DNA from: Sphingomonadaceae bacterium
GTDB lineage: Bacteria > Pseudomonadota > Alphaproteobacteria > Sphingomonadales > Sphingomonadaceae
Direction: 5' to 3'
DNA: 19,254 bases
Assembly: GCA_016742125.1 (NCBI GenBank)
Contig: JACVCM010000059.1
Span: 1-19,254, forward strand
The position numbers were made by a program, and so were the translations under genes. A model generated the notes under the pieces. The model saw only the letters and a program-made list of their open reading frames with translations, did no database searches and was not told the DNA's origin. This document shows positions 7,076 to 15,160 of this stretch, one piece after another; position 1 is the stretch's first letter, and each line of letters opens with the position of its first letter.

Positions 7076-7103
7076 ATTTTACCAATATTTGGTAACGAGT
7101 CAA
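7076..7103 (-). promoter_or_regulatory. parDE promoter, probably leaderless
   Basis: On the minus strand TTGACT (7103-7098), a 16-base spacer and TAAAAT (7081-7076) make a strong sigma70-like promoter. The expected transcription start, 7 bases past the -10 box, is the A of the antitoxin ATG (7069). The -35 box overlaps the stop codon of the upstream monooxygenase gene. Confidence 0.6.
7079..7095. promoter_or_regulatory. Palindromic operator of the parDE locus
   Basis: TTACCAA-TAT-TTGGTAA is a perfect inverted repeat with 7-base arms. It fills the spacer and touches the -10 box of the antitoxin promoter, where a bound ribbon-helix-helix antitoxin would block RNA polymerase. Confidence 0.6.
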
Positions 7104-8089
7104 TGAAGCCGGGTAGATACGCCCGCCGCAATCTCCAAACTCCGCTTGCGCTTCTCGTGATCGAACACCGAACTGGCGACGATAATCTCGTCCGCCTGTG
7201 TCCGCTCGACAAAGTTCGCTATACCAGCCTTAACCGTCTCCGCCGCTCCGATAGCGCTACACGAAAGCACATCGTCTAGCGCCGAGACAAAATGCGTGGG
7301 CAAAGATGCGAGATAGCCCTCCACCGGTGGCGGCATTTGGCGGGGTTGGCCGGTACGGAGCGCAACAAAGCTTTGCTGGAGCGAACTGGCCAGATATTCG
7401 GCTTCGGCGTCGGTTTCGGCGGCGATGATGTTCATTGCGGCCATGGCGTAAGGCGCATCCAGCGCGGCGCTCGGTTTGAAATGGCTGCGGTAGATGTGGA
7501 TCGCTTCGTCAAGCATCTGCGGTGCGAAATGGCTGGCGAAGGCAAAGGGGAGTCCCAAGGCGGCGGCGACCTGTGCACCGTAGAGGCTACTGCCCAATAT
7601 GTAGAGCGGGACATTTGCGCCCGCGCCGGGAGTGGCGACGATGCCCGTTTGGCCATCATCTGCGAAATAGCTTTGAAGCTCCATCACGTCGCGCGGAAAG
7701 GCATTGGGCTCGCTGTCGAGTGTGCGGCGGATCGCCACGGCCACGCGCTGGTCGCTGCCAGGTGCGCGACCCAATCCCAGGTCGATGCGTCCGGGGTAAA
7801 GCGCGTCGAGAGTACCGAACTGTTCAGCGATCACCAGTGGCGAATGGTTGGGCAACATGATGCCGCCAGAACCCACGCGAATGGTTTTCGTAACGGCGGC
7901 AATGTGGCCGATGACGACGCTGGTCGCGGCGCTGGCAATTCCCTTCATGCCGTGATGTTCGGCGACCCAATAACGGGTGAAGCCAAGGTGCTCGGCATGC
8001 GCCGCCAGATCGGCGGCGTTGGCAAGCGCAGTGGCGACATTGCCACCTTCGACGATCGGGACAAGATCCAGCAGGGAGAATTTGGGCAT
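7100..8089 (-). CDS. LLM-class (luciferase-like) flavin-dependent oxidoreductase
   Basis: A 329-aa TIM-barrel FMN/F420-type monooxygenase of the single-component YhbW-like subgroup. Diagnostic stretches are SLLDLVPI near the start, AHAEHLGFTRYWVAEHHGM (about 30-48), GSGGIMLPNHSPLVIAEQFG, LYPGRIDLGLGRAPGSD and LYILGSSLYGAQVAAALGLP. The substrate is unknown. No clear ribosome-binding site precedes the ATG at 8089. The gene is divergent from the LysE-type exporter with a 77-base gap, and its stop is embedded in the parDE promoter. Confidence 0.9.
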   Translation of the reverse strand: MPKFSLLDLVPIVEGGNVATALANAADLAAHAEHLGFTRYWVAEHHGMKGIASAATSVVIGHIAAVTKTIRVGSGGIMLPNHSPLVIAEQFGTLDALYPGRIDLGLGRAPGSDQRVAVAIRRTLDSEPNAFPRDVMELQSYFADDGQTGIVATPGAGANVPLYILGSSLYGAQVAAALGLPFAFASHFAPQMLDEAIHIYRSHFKPSAALDAPYAMAAMNIIAAETDAEAEYLASSLQQSFVALRTGQPRQMPPPVEGYLASLPTHFVSALDDVLSCSAIGAAETVKAGIANFVERTQADEIIVASSVFDHEKRKRSLEIAAGVSTRLH

Positions 8090-8166
8090 ATTGGCTAAAT
8101 GGGTGCGTCGTTCCCCAAAGCCAAGCGCAATCGACTATCGACAGGTGGCGTGCCATAGCGACCGCG

Positions 8167-8781
8167 ATGATTACCGACCTTTTTGCGCCTTTCCTGCTGA
8201 CCACATTGCTCATCGAACTGACGCCAGGCCCAAATATGGCGTGGTTGGCGCTCACCAGTGCCAGTCAGGGCAAACGGTCCGGTTTTGCGGCTGTTGCCGG
8301 TGTTGCACTCGGTCTTGCCTTACTGGCGGCCGCATCCGCGGCTGGGTTGGCCGAACTGGCTACACGCTCTTCCTTGATGTTCGGTCTATTGCGTTATGCA
8401 GGAGTCGCCTATCTGCTGTGGCTGGCATGGAAAGCATGGACGGGGGAGGGCGAACTGTCGCCCAACATTGCCAACCAGAATTTGCTTGGCGCGTGGTTCA
8501 GACACGGATTGCTGCTCAATTTGCTGAACCCGAAGGCCGCCGTGTTTTTCATCACGGTATTGCCGACCTATATTTCGGCCAAATCTGCGGTAGCACCGCA
8601 GGCGGCGTTACTATCGGCCACCTATGTCGCGATCGCGACCGTCGTTCACCTGCTGATCGTGGCATTCGCAGGCCAGGCGCATGGCTGGATTTCGGCCGGC
8701 AATCGCAGCCATATGATCAGGCGCGTCTTTGCAGGGCTGCTGGCGGCGATTGCGATCTGGTTTTTGATTGGTACGGCCTGA
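8167..8781 (+). CDS. LysE/RhtB-family amino-acid (or metabolite) exporter
   Basis: A 204-aa inner-membrane exporter with the family signature ELTPGPNM at 17-24 and the later LLNLLNPKAAVFF segment. About six hydrophobic helices are seen, at roughly 1-22, 38-62, 70-86, 112-135, 144-168 and 182-202. Members export lysine, threonine, homoserine lactone or related compounds; the cargo here cannot be assigned. It lies upstream of creD with 97 bases between, in which no gene is evident, so co-transcription is possible but unproven. Confidence 0.9.
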   Translation: MITDLFAPFLLTTLLIELTPGPNMAWLALTSASQGKRSGFAAVAGVALGLALLAAASAAGLAELATRSSLMFGLLRYAGVAYLLWLAWKAWTGEGELSPNIANQNLLGAWFRHGLLLNLLNPKAAVFFITVLPTYISAKSAVAPQAALLSATYVAIATVVHLLIVAFAGQAHGWISAGNRSHMIRRVFAGLLAAIAIWFLIGTA

Positions 8782-8878
8782 TGCTTTTCATGAATTCCTC
8801 ATCCCACCATCATGGCATTCATTGCGAGACTTGGCAGGGGATGGCGGCTAAATACAGCACAGAGGAGATATCTGCATC

Positions 8879-10276
8879 ATGACAACCGAAAGAAGCCCTG
8901 GCTGGAAGCTGTTCCTGGCCGGAATCATTGGTATTGCCCTCGTCATCCCATTGATGATGGTTTACGCGCTGGTCTGGGACCGGCAGGAGCAGTCCAACGT
9001 CGCGCAAAACTCGATCGCGGCGGGCTGGGGCGGGCCGCAGGTGATTGTAGGGCCGGTGCTGGTCATTCCCTATACCGCGAACAGCGTTGAGACTGTGGAC
9101 CAGAATGGTCGCCAGACGACGCGCACTGTGCAGGTAAAGAGGGAACTTTTTCTGTCACCCGAAACCAATGCGATCAAAACCGAATTGAAACCGGACAGGA
9201 AGAAAAAGTCGATTTACGAAAGCGTGCTGTTCGTTGCAGAGAATAGCGGCAAGGCGCGCTTTGCGCTTCCTGCCGATTTTGCGCGCTACGGGATTCCGCG
9301 AGAGAATATCGACTTTGCGGGGGCAGAGCTGCGTTTTGGTGTTTCGGACGCACGGGGTTTGCAAAGGGACAGTCGGGTCGTGGTAAACGGAGCGAATCTG
9401 GCCCTTCAACCCGGCAAGGGGCTGGCCGCCTCCAATAATTCAGGCTTTTTCAGCTTTTTGGACTGGACAGGCGCTCCACCGATAGAGGTTAGCTACAGCT
9501 ATGCGATCCGTGGCAACAAAGTGCTTACTATGGTGCCAAGGGGCGGTGAGACCAACTGGGATGTCCGATCCAGCTGGCCGAGCCCGAGCTTTGCCGGCGA
9601 TTTTCTGCCCGTAAGGCGTGAAATCAAATCCAGCGGCTTTACCTCGAGCCATGCCGTGACAAACCTGGCGCTAGGTCAATCGATCATCGCCACCGAAGAC
9701 AATGCACCGCCGCAGGAATTCGGCCTTATTCCAGAAGCAAGCAGCAGAGAGGCACCGGTTGTGGGTGGGCCAAGCCAGGCCGCCACAATCGGCCTGATCG
9801 AACCCGTCGATCTTTACAGCCAGGTCGATCGGTCGGTGAAATATGGTTTTCTGTTCATAGGCTTTACTTTCCTTGCGTTCCTGATGTTCGATGTCATCGC
9901 AGGCGCGAAGGTGGCGGCGGCGGAGTATTTGCTGACCGGCGCGGGGCTGGTATTGTTCTTTGTGCTGCTGCTTGCCTTCGCCGAGGTTGTCGGCTTCATG
10001 GGGGCCTATCTGATCGCGGCGGGTGCGATTACGGGATTGCTTACAGCCTATTCGGCGGCGGTGCTCAAAAGCTGGGTGCGCGCGCGGCTCATTGGCGGGC
10101 TGCTGGTCGGGCTATATGCGACGCTCTACGTGTTGCTGAATCTTGAGGCTTATGCGCTGATCATTGGATCCTTGCTGCTCTTTGTAGCGCTTGCGGTGGT
10201 GATGTGGGCGACCCGCTCTATCGATTGGGGCGCAAAACGCGCAGTTACAGCGGAGCCTAGCGCCAGCGCAGCATAG
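8879..10276 (+). CDS. creD: Inner-membrane protein CreD (Cet family)
   Basis: A 465-aa member of the CreD/colicin-tolerance family. It has an N-terminal membrane helix (about 10-31) followed by a large periplasmic domain with GGPQVIVGPVLVIPY (about 51-65). Several further helices at the C-terminus include LFIGFTFLAFLMFDVIAG and VLLNLEAYALIIGSLLLFV. In enterobacteria creD is induced by the CreBC system and affects envelope integrity and colicin or beta-lactam response; no creBC is present here. GAGGAG lies 11 bases before the ATG. The last 20 bases overlap the end of the convergent hydroxy-acid dehydrogenase gene. Confidence 0.93.
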   Translation: MTTERSPGWKLFLAGIIGIALVIPLMMVYALVWDRQEQSNVAQNSIAAGWGGPQVIVGPVLVIPYTANSVETVDQNGRQTTRTVQVKRELFLSPETNAIKTELKPDRKKKSIYESVLFVAENSGKARFALPADFARYGIPRENIDFAGAELRFGVSDARGLQRDSRVVVNGANLALQPGKGLAASNNSGFFSFLDWTGAPPIEVSYSYAIRGNKVLTMVPRGGETNWDVRSSWPSPSFAGDFLPVRREIKSSGFTSSHAVTNLALGQSIIATEDNAPPQEFGLIPEASSREAPVVGGPSQAATIGLIEPVDLYSQVDRSVKYGFLFIGFTFLAFLMFDVIAGAKVAAAEYLLTGAGLVLFFVLLLAFAEVVGFMGAYLIAAGAITGLLTAYSAAVLKSWVRARLIGGLLVGLYATLYVLLNLEAYALIIGSLLLFVALAVVMWATRSIDWGAKRAVTAEPSASAA

Positions 10277-11405
10277 AACGGTCGAGCGCAGAAACGGATC
10301 GGACGCCCATGAGTTTCATGTCGCGTTCGATCTCGTCGCGCAGCTTGCCGACGATGCGTTGAACGCCTGCTTCGCCCGCAGCAGCCAGGGCATAAAGATA
10401 CAATCTGCCTCCTGAGCACGCTGTCGCCCCGGCGGCGATGGCTTTCAGGACATGGCTGCCGCGCCGGACACCCCCATCGCAGATGATGTCAATTCTCCCG
10501 CCGACAGCATCGGCGATTTCTGCAATCTGGTCGAAGGGTGCGCGGGATCCATCCAGCTGCCGTCCGCCGTGGTTGGATACCATGATCGCGGTCGCGCCGA
10601 TATCGACCGCGCGCTTTGCATCCTCGACCGACATGATGCCCTTTAGGCAAAACTGCCCGCCCCAATCGGACCGCACCTTTTCAGCCATGTTCCAGTCCAT
10701 CGAGGTGTCGAGCATCGTGTTGAAATATTCGGCGACCGAAACCGCGACATTGGTTCCGGCATCGACATGCGTCTGCAGATTGGGGAGGGCGAACTTTTCG
10801 CGAAAAAGATAGTTGGCGACCCAGGCCGGATGGCTGGCATAACTGAGGACCGATGCAGGCGTAAAACGCGGCGGGGAGGTAAAGCCGCTGCGCAGGCAAC
10901 GCTCACGGTTACCTGAAACGATGGTGTCGACGGTGAGGGCGATAGCGTCGAATTTCGCGGCCTTGCAACGCTCGATCATCGACGTGTTCAGCCCCCTATC
11001 CTTATGGATATAAAGCTGAAACAGCTTGGGCGACTTAACTTTATCACCGATTTCCTCGATACTTACAGTTGCGAGTGACGATATCCCGAACCATGTCCCG
11101 AATGCCTGTGCCGCCGTTGCAACGGCCCGTTCCCCTTGCCAATGGAAAAGGCGCTGGAGCGCGGTGGGCGAGAGCATCAACGGCATGGCAATTTTCTTGC
11201 CCATGACGGTGGCGCTCATGTCGATGTCGCTGACCCCCGCCAGGACATTGGGCACGAGGTCGCAGCCATCGAAAGCGGATGTGTTGCGATCCTTGGTCCG
11301 CTCATCGTCTGCCGCCCCGTCGATATAGTTGAACACGGGTGCGGGCAGGCGCCGTTTCGCAAGGCGCCGGAAATCGGCGACATTGTGGCAGTCGGTCAGG
11401 CGCAT
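10257..11405 (-). CDS. FMN-dependent alpha-hydroxy-acid dehydrogenase (L-lactate dehydrogenase type)
   Basis: Flavoprotein of the glycolate oxidase/lactate dehydrogenase/mandelate dehydrogenase family, 382 aa, close to LldD in length. It shows FNYIDGAADDE near the N-terminus, SPTALQRLFHWQGE, the FMN-binding SSLATVSIEEI, FQLYIHKDRG and the active-site VSNHGGRQLDGS with catalytic H279 (numbered from the start used here). An Arg of the IICDGGVRRGSHV strand should bind phosphate. It likely oxidises L-lactate or a similar 2-hydroxy acid and passes electrons to the respiratory chain; the precise substrate is inferred. The start at 11405 leaves 8 bases to the upstream peptidase gene, whereas the ATG at 11441 would overlap it. 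Its 3' end overlaps creD. Confidence 0.9.
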   Translation of the reverse strand: MRLTDCHNVADFRRLAKRRLPAPVFNYIDGAADDERTKDRNTSAFDGCDLVPNVLAGVSDIDMSATVMGKKIAMPLMLSPTALQRLFHWQGERAVATAAQAFGTWFGISSLATVSIEEIGDKVKSPKLFQLYIHKDRGLNTSMIERCKAAKFDAIALTVDTIVSGNRERCLRSGFTSPPRFTPASVLSYASHPAWVANYLFREKFALPNLQTHVDAGTNVAVSVAEYFNTMLDTSMDWNMAEKVRSDWGGQFCLKGIMSVEDAKRAVDIGATAIMVSNHGGRQLDGSRAPFDQIAEIADAVGGRIDIICDGGVRRGSHVLKAIAAGATACSGGRLYLYALAAAGEAGVQRIVGKLRDEIERDMKLMGVRSVSALDRSMLRWR

Positions 11406-11413
11406 CGCTGGAA

Positions 11414-12316
11414 TTAAAGGATGCCTTCGAAGAAATTGCACCTTTGCGGGGTCCCCGCCTGCAATCCGCGTTGCAGCGCGGCCATGCGCTGTTCCGACGT
11501 GCCGTGGGTAAACATGCTTTCTACAGGGGTCCGTCCCGCCTGCCGCATCAATGTGTCGTCACCGATGGCGTTTGCGGCACGCATCCCCTCTTCGATGTCC
11601 CCCGGTTCGATGCGTTCGCGATTGCGCGCGGCCCATACGCCGGCATAACAATCTGCCTGCAGTTCCATCCGCACCTGCAACTGGTTGCCCTCGGCCTGGC
11701 TGGCGCGCGATTGCAGGCGGCGGACATTGTCTGCGACGCCGGTGATATTCTGGATATGATGCCCCATTTCATGAGCAACGACATAGGCATAGGCAAAGTC
11801 GCCGCCTGCACCCATTTGCTGCTCCATTTGACCGAAGAAGCTCGTATCAAGATAAATCCCGCGATCGGACGGGCAGTAGAAAGGCCCCATAGCGGACTGG
11901 GCGGCGCCGCAGCCCGATTGGCCGCCGCCTTGGTAGAATTCGAGCCTGGCAGGCTGATATTGCGAACCTGCCTCGCGGAAAATCTGCGTCCATGTCTGTT
12001 CGGCCGAGGTGAATACCCGACATGCGTAAAGTTCGCTTTCGGTGTCGCAGGCCTGGGCGGAACCCGTTCCCTGTTGGGTGGAGGGCCCGGGTGCAACACC
12101 CGATCCGCCAAGATTGAGCATGCCGCTCGACATCACGAAATAGCCGACGACGGCAATGATGAGCAGCGTCCCGCAGCCCATTTTCCGTCCCAGCAGCATC
12201 GGTAGAAGTCCGAACAGCAGGCCAAGCATCCCGCCGCCCCCGCCGCCGCCAAATCCGCCTCCACCAGCGCCCTGGTCATTGATGTTCCCGCTGGGATCGA
12301 TGTCATCCAGGCGCAT
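11414..12316 (-). CDS. ypfJ: YpfJ-family neutral zinc metallopeptidase
   Basis: A 300-aa putative zinc peptidase (Pfam zinc_peptidase). The N-terminus MRLDDIDPSGNI is family-typical and is followed by a glycine-rich tract at 17-29. A membrane helix lies at about 47-65, and the rest is the catalytic domain outside the membrane. The zinc motif HEMGH is at 182-186 and the third-ligand Glu at 218 in ELQADCYAG. FYCPSDRGIYLD, DTLMRQAGRTPVESMFTHG and EQRMAALQRGLQ are all conserved stretches. AAGGGAG lies 7 bases before the ATG. The cellular substrate of this family is not known. The gene is divergent from bdhA and probably co-transcribed with the hydroxy-acid dehydrogenase 8 bases downstream. Confidence 0.92.
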   Translation of the reverse strand: MRLDDIDPSGNINDQGAGGGGFGGGGGGGMLGLLFGLLPMLLGRKMGCGTLLIIAVVGYFVMSSGMLNLGGSGVAPGPSTQQGTGSAQACDTESELYACRVFTSAEQTWTQIFREAGSQYQPARLEFYQGGGQSGCGAAQSAMGPFYCPSDRGIYLDTSFFGQMEQQMGAGGDFAYAYVVAHEMGHHIQNITGVADNVRRLQSRASQAEGNQLQVRMELQADCYAGVWAARNRERIEPGDIEEGMRAANAIGDDTLMRQAGRTPVESMFTHGTSEQRMAALQRGLQAGTPQRCNFFEGIL

Positions 12317-12409
12317 GGCGATTCTCCCTTATTGCCGTGCGCCAGCATTGCGGTTAGCGAACAAAAGCGCAAGTAAAGTTCCGGCATCACAACGCAAAGG
12401 CTCTCCCCG

Positions 12410-13195
12410 ATGTTCCTCAAAGGCAAAACCGCGCTCATTACTGGGTCCACATCCGGCATCGGCCTCGGCTATGCACGCGCGCTGGCAAAGGAGGGCGCCA
12501 ATGTGATGATTAACGGTTTTGGCGACCGAGATGCCATCGACGGTTATGTCGCCGAACTTAGTGCCGCCAGCGGTGCTGGTGCCCTGTATTCAGACGCGGA
12601 CATGACAAAGCCTGGGGAAATCCGCGACATGGTTGCCGATTGCACAGCGCAACTCGGCGCGCCCGATATCCTGATCAACAATGCCGGTATCCAGCATGTT
12701 GCGCCAGTTGACGAATTTCCCGAGGAGAAATGGGACGCCGTGCTGGCGATCATCCTGTCGTCTGCCTTTCACACAACGAAAGCGGCACTTCCGGCCATGA
12801 AAGCGAAAGGATGGGGGCGGGTTATCAACACCGGATCGATGCACAGTCTTGTCGCTTCGCCGTTCAAGTCGGCATATAATGCCGCGAAACACGGTTTGTC
12901 GGGCTTCACCAAGACCGTTGCGCTTGAGGTGGCGACGCAGGGCATCACCGTGAACAATATCTGCCCCGGCTACGTATGGACGCCGTTGGTGGAAAACCAG
13001 ATCCCCGACACGATGAAAACGCGCGGGCTGACCCGCGACCAGGTTATCAACGACGTGCTTCTGGCCAACCAGCCCCAAAAGCAGTTTGTGCAGGTCGAGC
13101 AGCTTGCCGCTCTTGCGCTGTTCCTGTGCCGTGAAGAGGCCAGCGCAATTACCGGTACGAACCTGTCGGTCGATGGGGGATGGACGGCGCAGTAA
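12410..13195 (+). CDS. bdhA: 3-hydroxybutyrate dehydrogenase
   Basis: NAD-dependent SDR that converts (R)-3-hydroxybutyrate to acetoacetate in polyhydroxybutyrate or ketone-body use. Its 261 aa is normal. TGSTSGIG is at 11-18 and NNAGIQHVAPV at 90-100, which is characteristic of 3-HBDH. The active site has S143, Y156 and K160 (SAYNAAKHG). ITVNNICPGYVWTPLVENQI (179-198) is also 3-HBDH-specific, as is the closing SVDGGWTAQ. Residue 115 is Ile (AIILSSAFH) where family members have Asn of the N-S-Y-K tetrad. Only AAAGG, rather far upstream, could serve as ribosome-binding site. The M20 gene follows after 42 bases. Confidence 0.92.
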   Translation: MFLKGKTALITGSTSGIGLGYARALAKEGANVMINGFGDRDAIDGYVAELSAASGAGALYSDADMTKPGEIRDMVADCTAQLGAPDILINNAGIQHVAPVDEFPEEKWDAVLAIILSSAFHTTKAALPAMKAKGWGRVINTGSMHSLVASPFKSAYNAAKHGLSGFTKTVALEVATQGITVNNICPGYVWTPLVENQIPDTMKTRGLTRDQVINDVLLANQPQKQFVQVEQLAALALFLCREEASAITGTNLSVDGGWTAQ

Positions 13196-13237
13196 TGCTG
13201 GGTTAGCGTCAAAGGGTTCATGCTGGGGAGCAGAGAA

Positions 13238-14560
13238 ATGAGAAGATTGTTGGGGGCAGGCGCGCTGGCCATTTTGCTGGCGGCACCATTGCAGGCACGG
13301 GATATCCGCAAGGCCGTCGAAATCGACCTGCCGTCCCTGATGGAAATCTATCGTGATTTGCACGCGAATCCGGAACTGAGCTTCCAGGAATTTCGTACCT
13401 CCGCAAAGCTGGCTGCCGAGGCCAAAAGGCTGGGCTTTGCGGTCACGGAGAAGGTCGGGCAAACCGGCGTGGTGGCGGTCATGGAAAATGGACCCGGCCC
13501 GGTGGTTATGATCCGCGCCGATATGGACGGTCTCCCGGTTATCGAACAAACCGGTTTGCCCTACGCATCCAAAGTGAAAGGCGTCAGCAAATCGGGACTC
13601 GAGACAGGTGTCATGCATGCTTGCGGGCACGATACCCATATGTCAGCCTGGGTGGGCACTGCGCGCCAGCTTGTTGCCAACAAGGACAAATGGTCCGGCA
13701 CATTGGTAATGATCCTGCAGCCTGCGGAGGAAATCGGGTCTGGCGCACGGGCGATGCTTGCCGATGGCCTCTATACCCGCTTTCCCAAACCCAAATATGT
13801 CATCGGTTTCCACGACGCCGCGCAGTTTCCTGCAGGGGCGATCGGCTATTCTTCGGGCTTTGCACTTGCCAATGTCGATAGCGTCGATATCAAGGTCAAG
13901 GGCGTCGGGGGACATGGCGCATATCCGCATACGACCAAGGACCCCATTGTTCTCGCGTCGCGCATCGTGGGATCTTTGCAAACGCTGGTCAGCCGTGAGG
14001 TCGATCCGCAAGACGCGGCTGTCGTGACGGTAGGCAGTATTCATGGGGGTGCAAAACACAACATCATCTCTGACGAGGTGACGATGCTATTGACCGTACG
14101 GAGCTATTCGGACGAAACGCGGAAGCTGTTGCTGGACGGTATCAAGCGAATTGCCAAGGGCGAGGCGATGGCTGCGGGTATGCCCGAAGACAAAATGCCG
14201 GAGGTTAGAATCGCAGAGGACGAATTCACCCCCGCCACTTATAACACGCCTGCACTGACGGCGCGCATGGCTGCTTTGTTCAAGGAGCGCTTTGGCGAAA
14301 AGCGGGTGATTTCGACGCCACCGGTCATGGGTGGCGAGGATTTCAGTGAATTCTACCGCGCGGACAAGGCAAATGTGGAAAGCCTGATCTTTTGGGTCGG
14401 CGGTGTTCCACAAGGACAATATGACGAGGCGATGAAGACCGGCAAGCCGTTGCCGTCGCTTCATTCGCCATATTGGGCGCCGGATGCCGAAAAGGTCGTA
14501 GCGACGGCCACCGAAGCGATGACGGCGGCTGCTATCGACTTGATGAAGAAACCGAGCTAG
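13238..14560 (+). CDS. Exported M20-family amidohydrolase/peptidase
   Basis: Dizinc aminoacylase/carboxypeptidase-like hydrolase of the M20D (amidohydrolase, HipO/IAA-amino-acid hydrolase) group, 440 aa. The N-terminal MRRLLGAGALAILLAAPLQA is a cleavable signal peptide, so it acts in the periplasm. DLHANPELSFQEF (40-52) and IRADMDGLPV (92-101) are typical. The metal site has C129 and H131 in MHACGHDTH, E164/E165 in QPAEEIGSGA, H192 in VIGFHD, and the later GGEDF motif. The start at 13238 is chosen because GGGGAG lies about 8 bases upstream and the signal peptide begins directly; the ATG at 13220 also has a purine-rich site and would add six residues. It is probably co-transcribed with bdhA and ends 3 bases from the convergent acidic-protein gene. 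Confidence 0.9.
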   Translation: MRRLLGAGALAILLAAPLQARDIRKAVEIDLPSLMEIYRDLHANPELSFQEFRTSAKLAAEAKRLGFAVTEKVGQTGVVAVMENGPGPVVMIRADMDGLPVIEQTGLPYASKVKGVSKSGLETGVMHACGHDTHMSAWVGTARQLVANKDKWSGTLVMILQPAEEIGSGARAMLADGLYTRFPKPKYVIGFHDAAQFPAGAIGYSSGFALANVDSVDIKVKGVGGHGAYPHTTKDPIVLASRIVGSLQTLVSREVDPQDAAVVTVGSIHGGAKHNIISDEVTMLLTVRSYSDETRKLLLDGIKRIAKGEAMAAGMPEDKMPEVRIAEDEFTPATYNTPALTARMAALFKERFGEKRVISTPPVMGGEDFSEFYRADKANVESLIFWVGGVPQGQYDEAMKTGKPLPSLHSPYWAPDAEKVVATATEAMTAAAIDLMKKPS

Positions 14561-14563
14561 GCG

Positions 14564-15004
14564 TTACTGGCCGACATCCATTACGGGAGCGGCCGCCTCC
14601 GGTTGTGCTGTCGCGGATGGCATCCCGGTGCCACCAATGCCGTAACTCGGTGCGGAGCTCTGGCCGTAATTGTAGCTGTAGTTTGGAGACGCCTGCGCCG
14701 GTTGCGCCCAGCTGTTTGCCGGGTTTTGCTGGTTTTGCGTAACGCCAACGGGGTTACCGTCGATCAATGGCTCACCGATGAGGAAATCTTCCTCATCCTC
14801 TTCTTCGGGCTGCTCTTCCGAATCTTCGGGAAGCGCCGCTTCCTCTTCAACTGACTCGACGGTCGGCGGTGGCGCCACGGGTATGCCTTCGGCTGGTGAT
14901 GCATTGGGCGTTTGCGAGGCGAAGTCGATATCCGTGGGTGTAAGCATGGCGATCACCCCAGCGATACTGAGGACACCCAGCAGCAATTTTTGAATATTGT
15001 CCAT
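14564..15004 (-). CDS. Hypothetical acidic membrane-anchored or exported protein
   Basis: I do not recognise this 146-aa protein. It begins MDNIQKLLLGVLSIAGVIAM, a single hydrophobic segment that could be a signal anchor. An Ala/Pro-rich stretch follows, then a strongly acidic run (about 53-75, mostly Glu/Asp), then a low-complexity tail rich in Gln, Asn, Ser, Tyr, Pro and Gly. Such composition suggests a disordered periplasmic or surface region. The start at 15004 is preferred; an ATG at 15037 would place 11 non-hydrophobic residues before the anchor. GGGA lies upstream. It converges on the M20 gene with a 3-base gap. A 13-bp AT palindrome (15051-15063) lies upstream and may be part of its promoter. 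No function is proposed. Confidence 0.6.
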   Translation of the reverse strand: MDNIQKLLLGVLSIAGVIAMLTPTDIDFASQTPNASPAEGIPVAPPPTVESVEEEAALPEDSEEQPEEEDEEDFLIGEPLIDGNPVGVTQNQQNPANSWAQPAQASPNYSYNYGQSSAPSYGIGGTGMPSATAQPEAAAPVMDVGQ

Positions 15005-15050
15005 TGTCAGTCCCGGCCAGTTGGAATGCACAGGCATATGGGAAGGCCGT

Positions 15051-15063
15051 TAATATAATATTA
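15051..15063. promoter_or_regulatory. AT-rich palindrome upstream of the acidic-protein gene
   Basis: TAATAT-A-ATATTA is a perfect 13-bp palindrome about 47 bases upstream of the acidic-protein start. On the minus strand it provides TATTAT and TATATT, either usable as a -10 box. No good -35 box was found, so the call is tentative. Confidence 0.3.
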
Positions 15064-15088
15064 GCGATGCGGCGCTGTTTCAGCGCAC

Positions 15089-15121
15089 AAAAATTGCCGC
15101 CGACATTTCTGTCGGCGGCAA
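15089..15121 (-). terminator. Rho-independent terminator of the aceA transcript
   Basis: A perfect 12-bp GC-rich stem (15094-15105 with 15110-15121) with a 4-base loop is followed on the minus strand by five Ts (15093-15089). It lies 40 bases past the stop of the 52-aa gene. A second, smaller hairpin (6-bp stem, 15072-15086) follows and may back it up. Confidence 0.85.
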
Positions 15122-15160
15122 AGGTGTTTTCCTCCCCAGGAAAACGAAATTCAACAGGGC

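Noticed and set aside
12590..13639. A 349-codon minus-strand frame across bdhA and the M20 gene
   Set aside because: It spans two well-supported genes on the other strand and shows no recognisable motif; composition is that of an antisense shadow.
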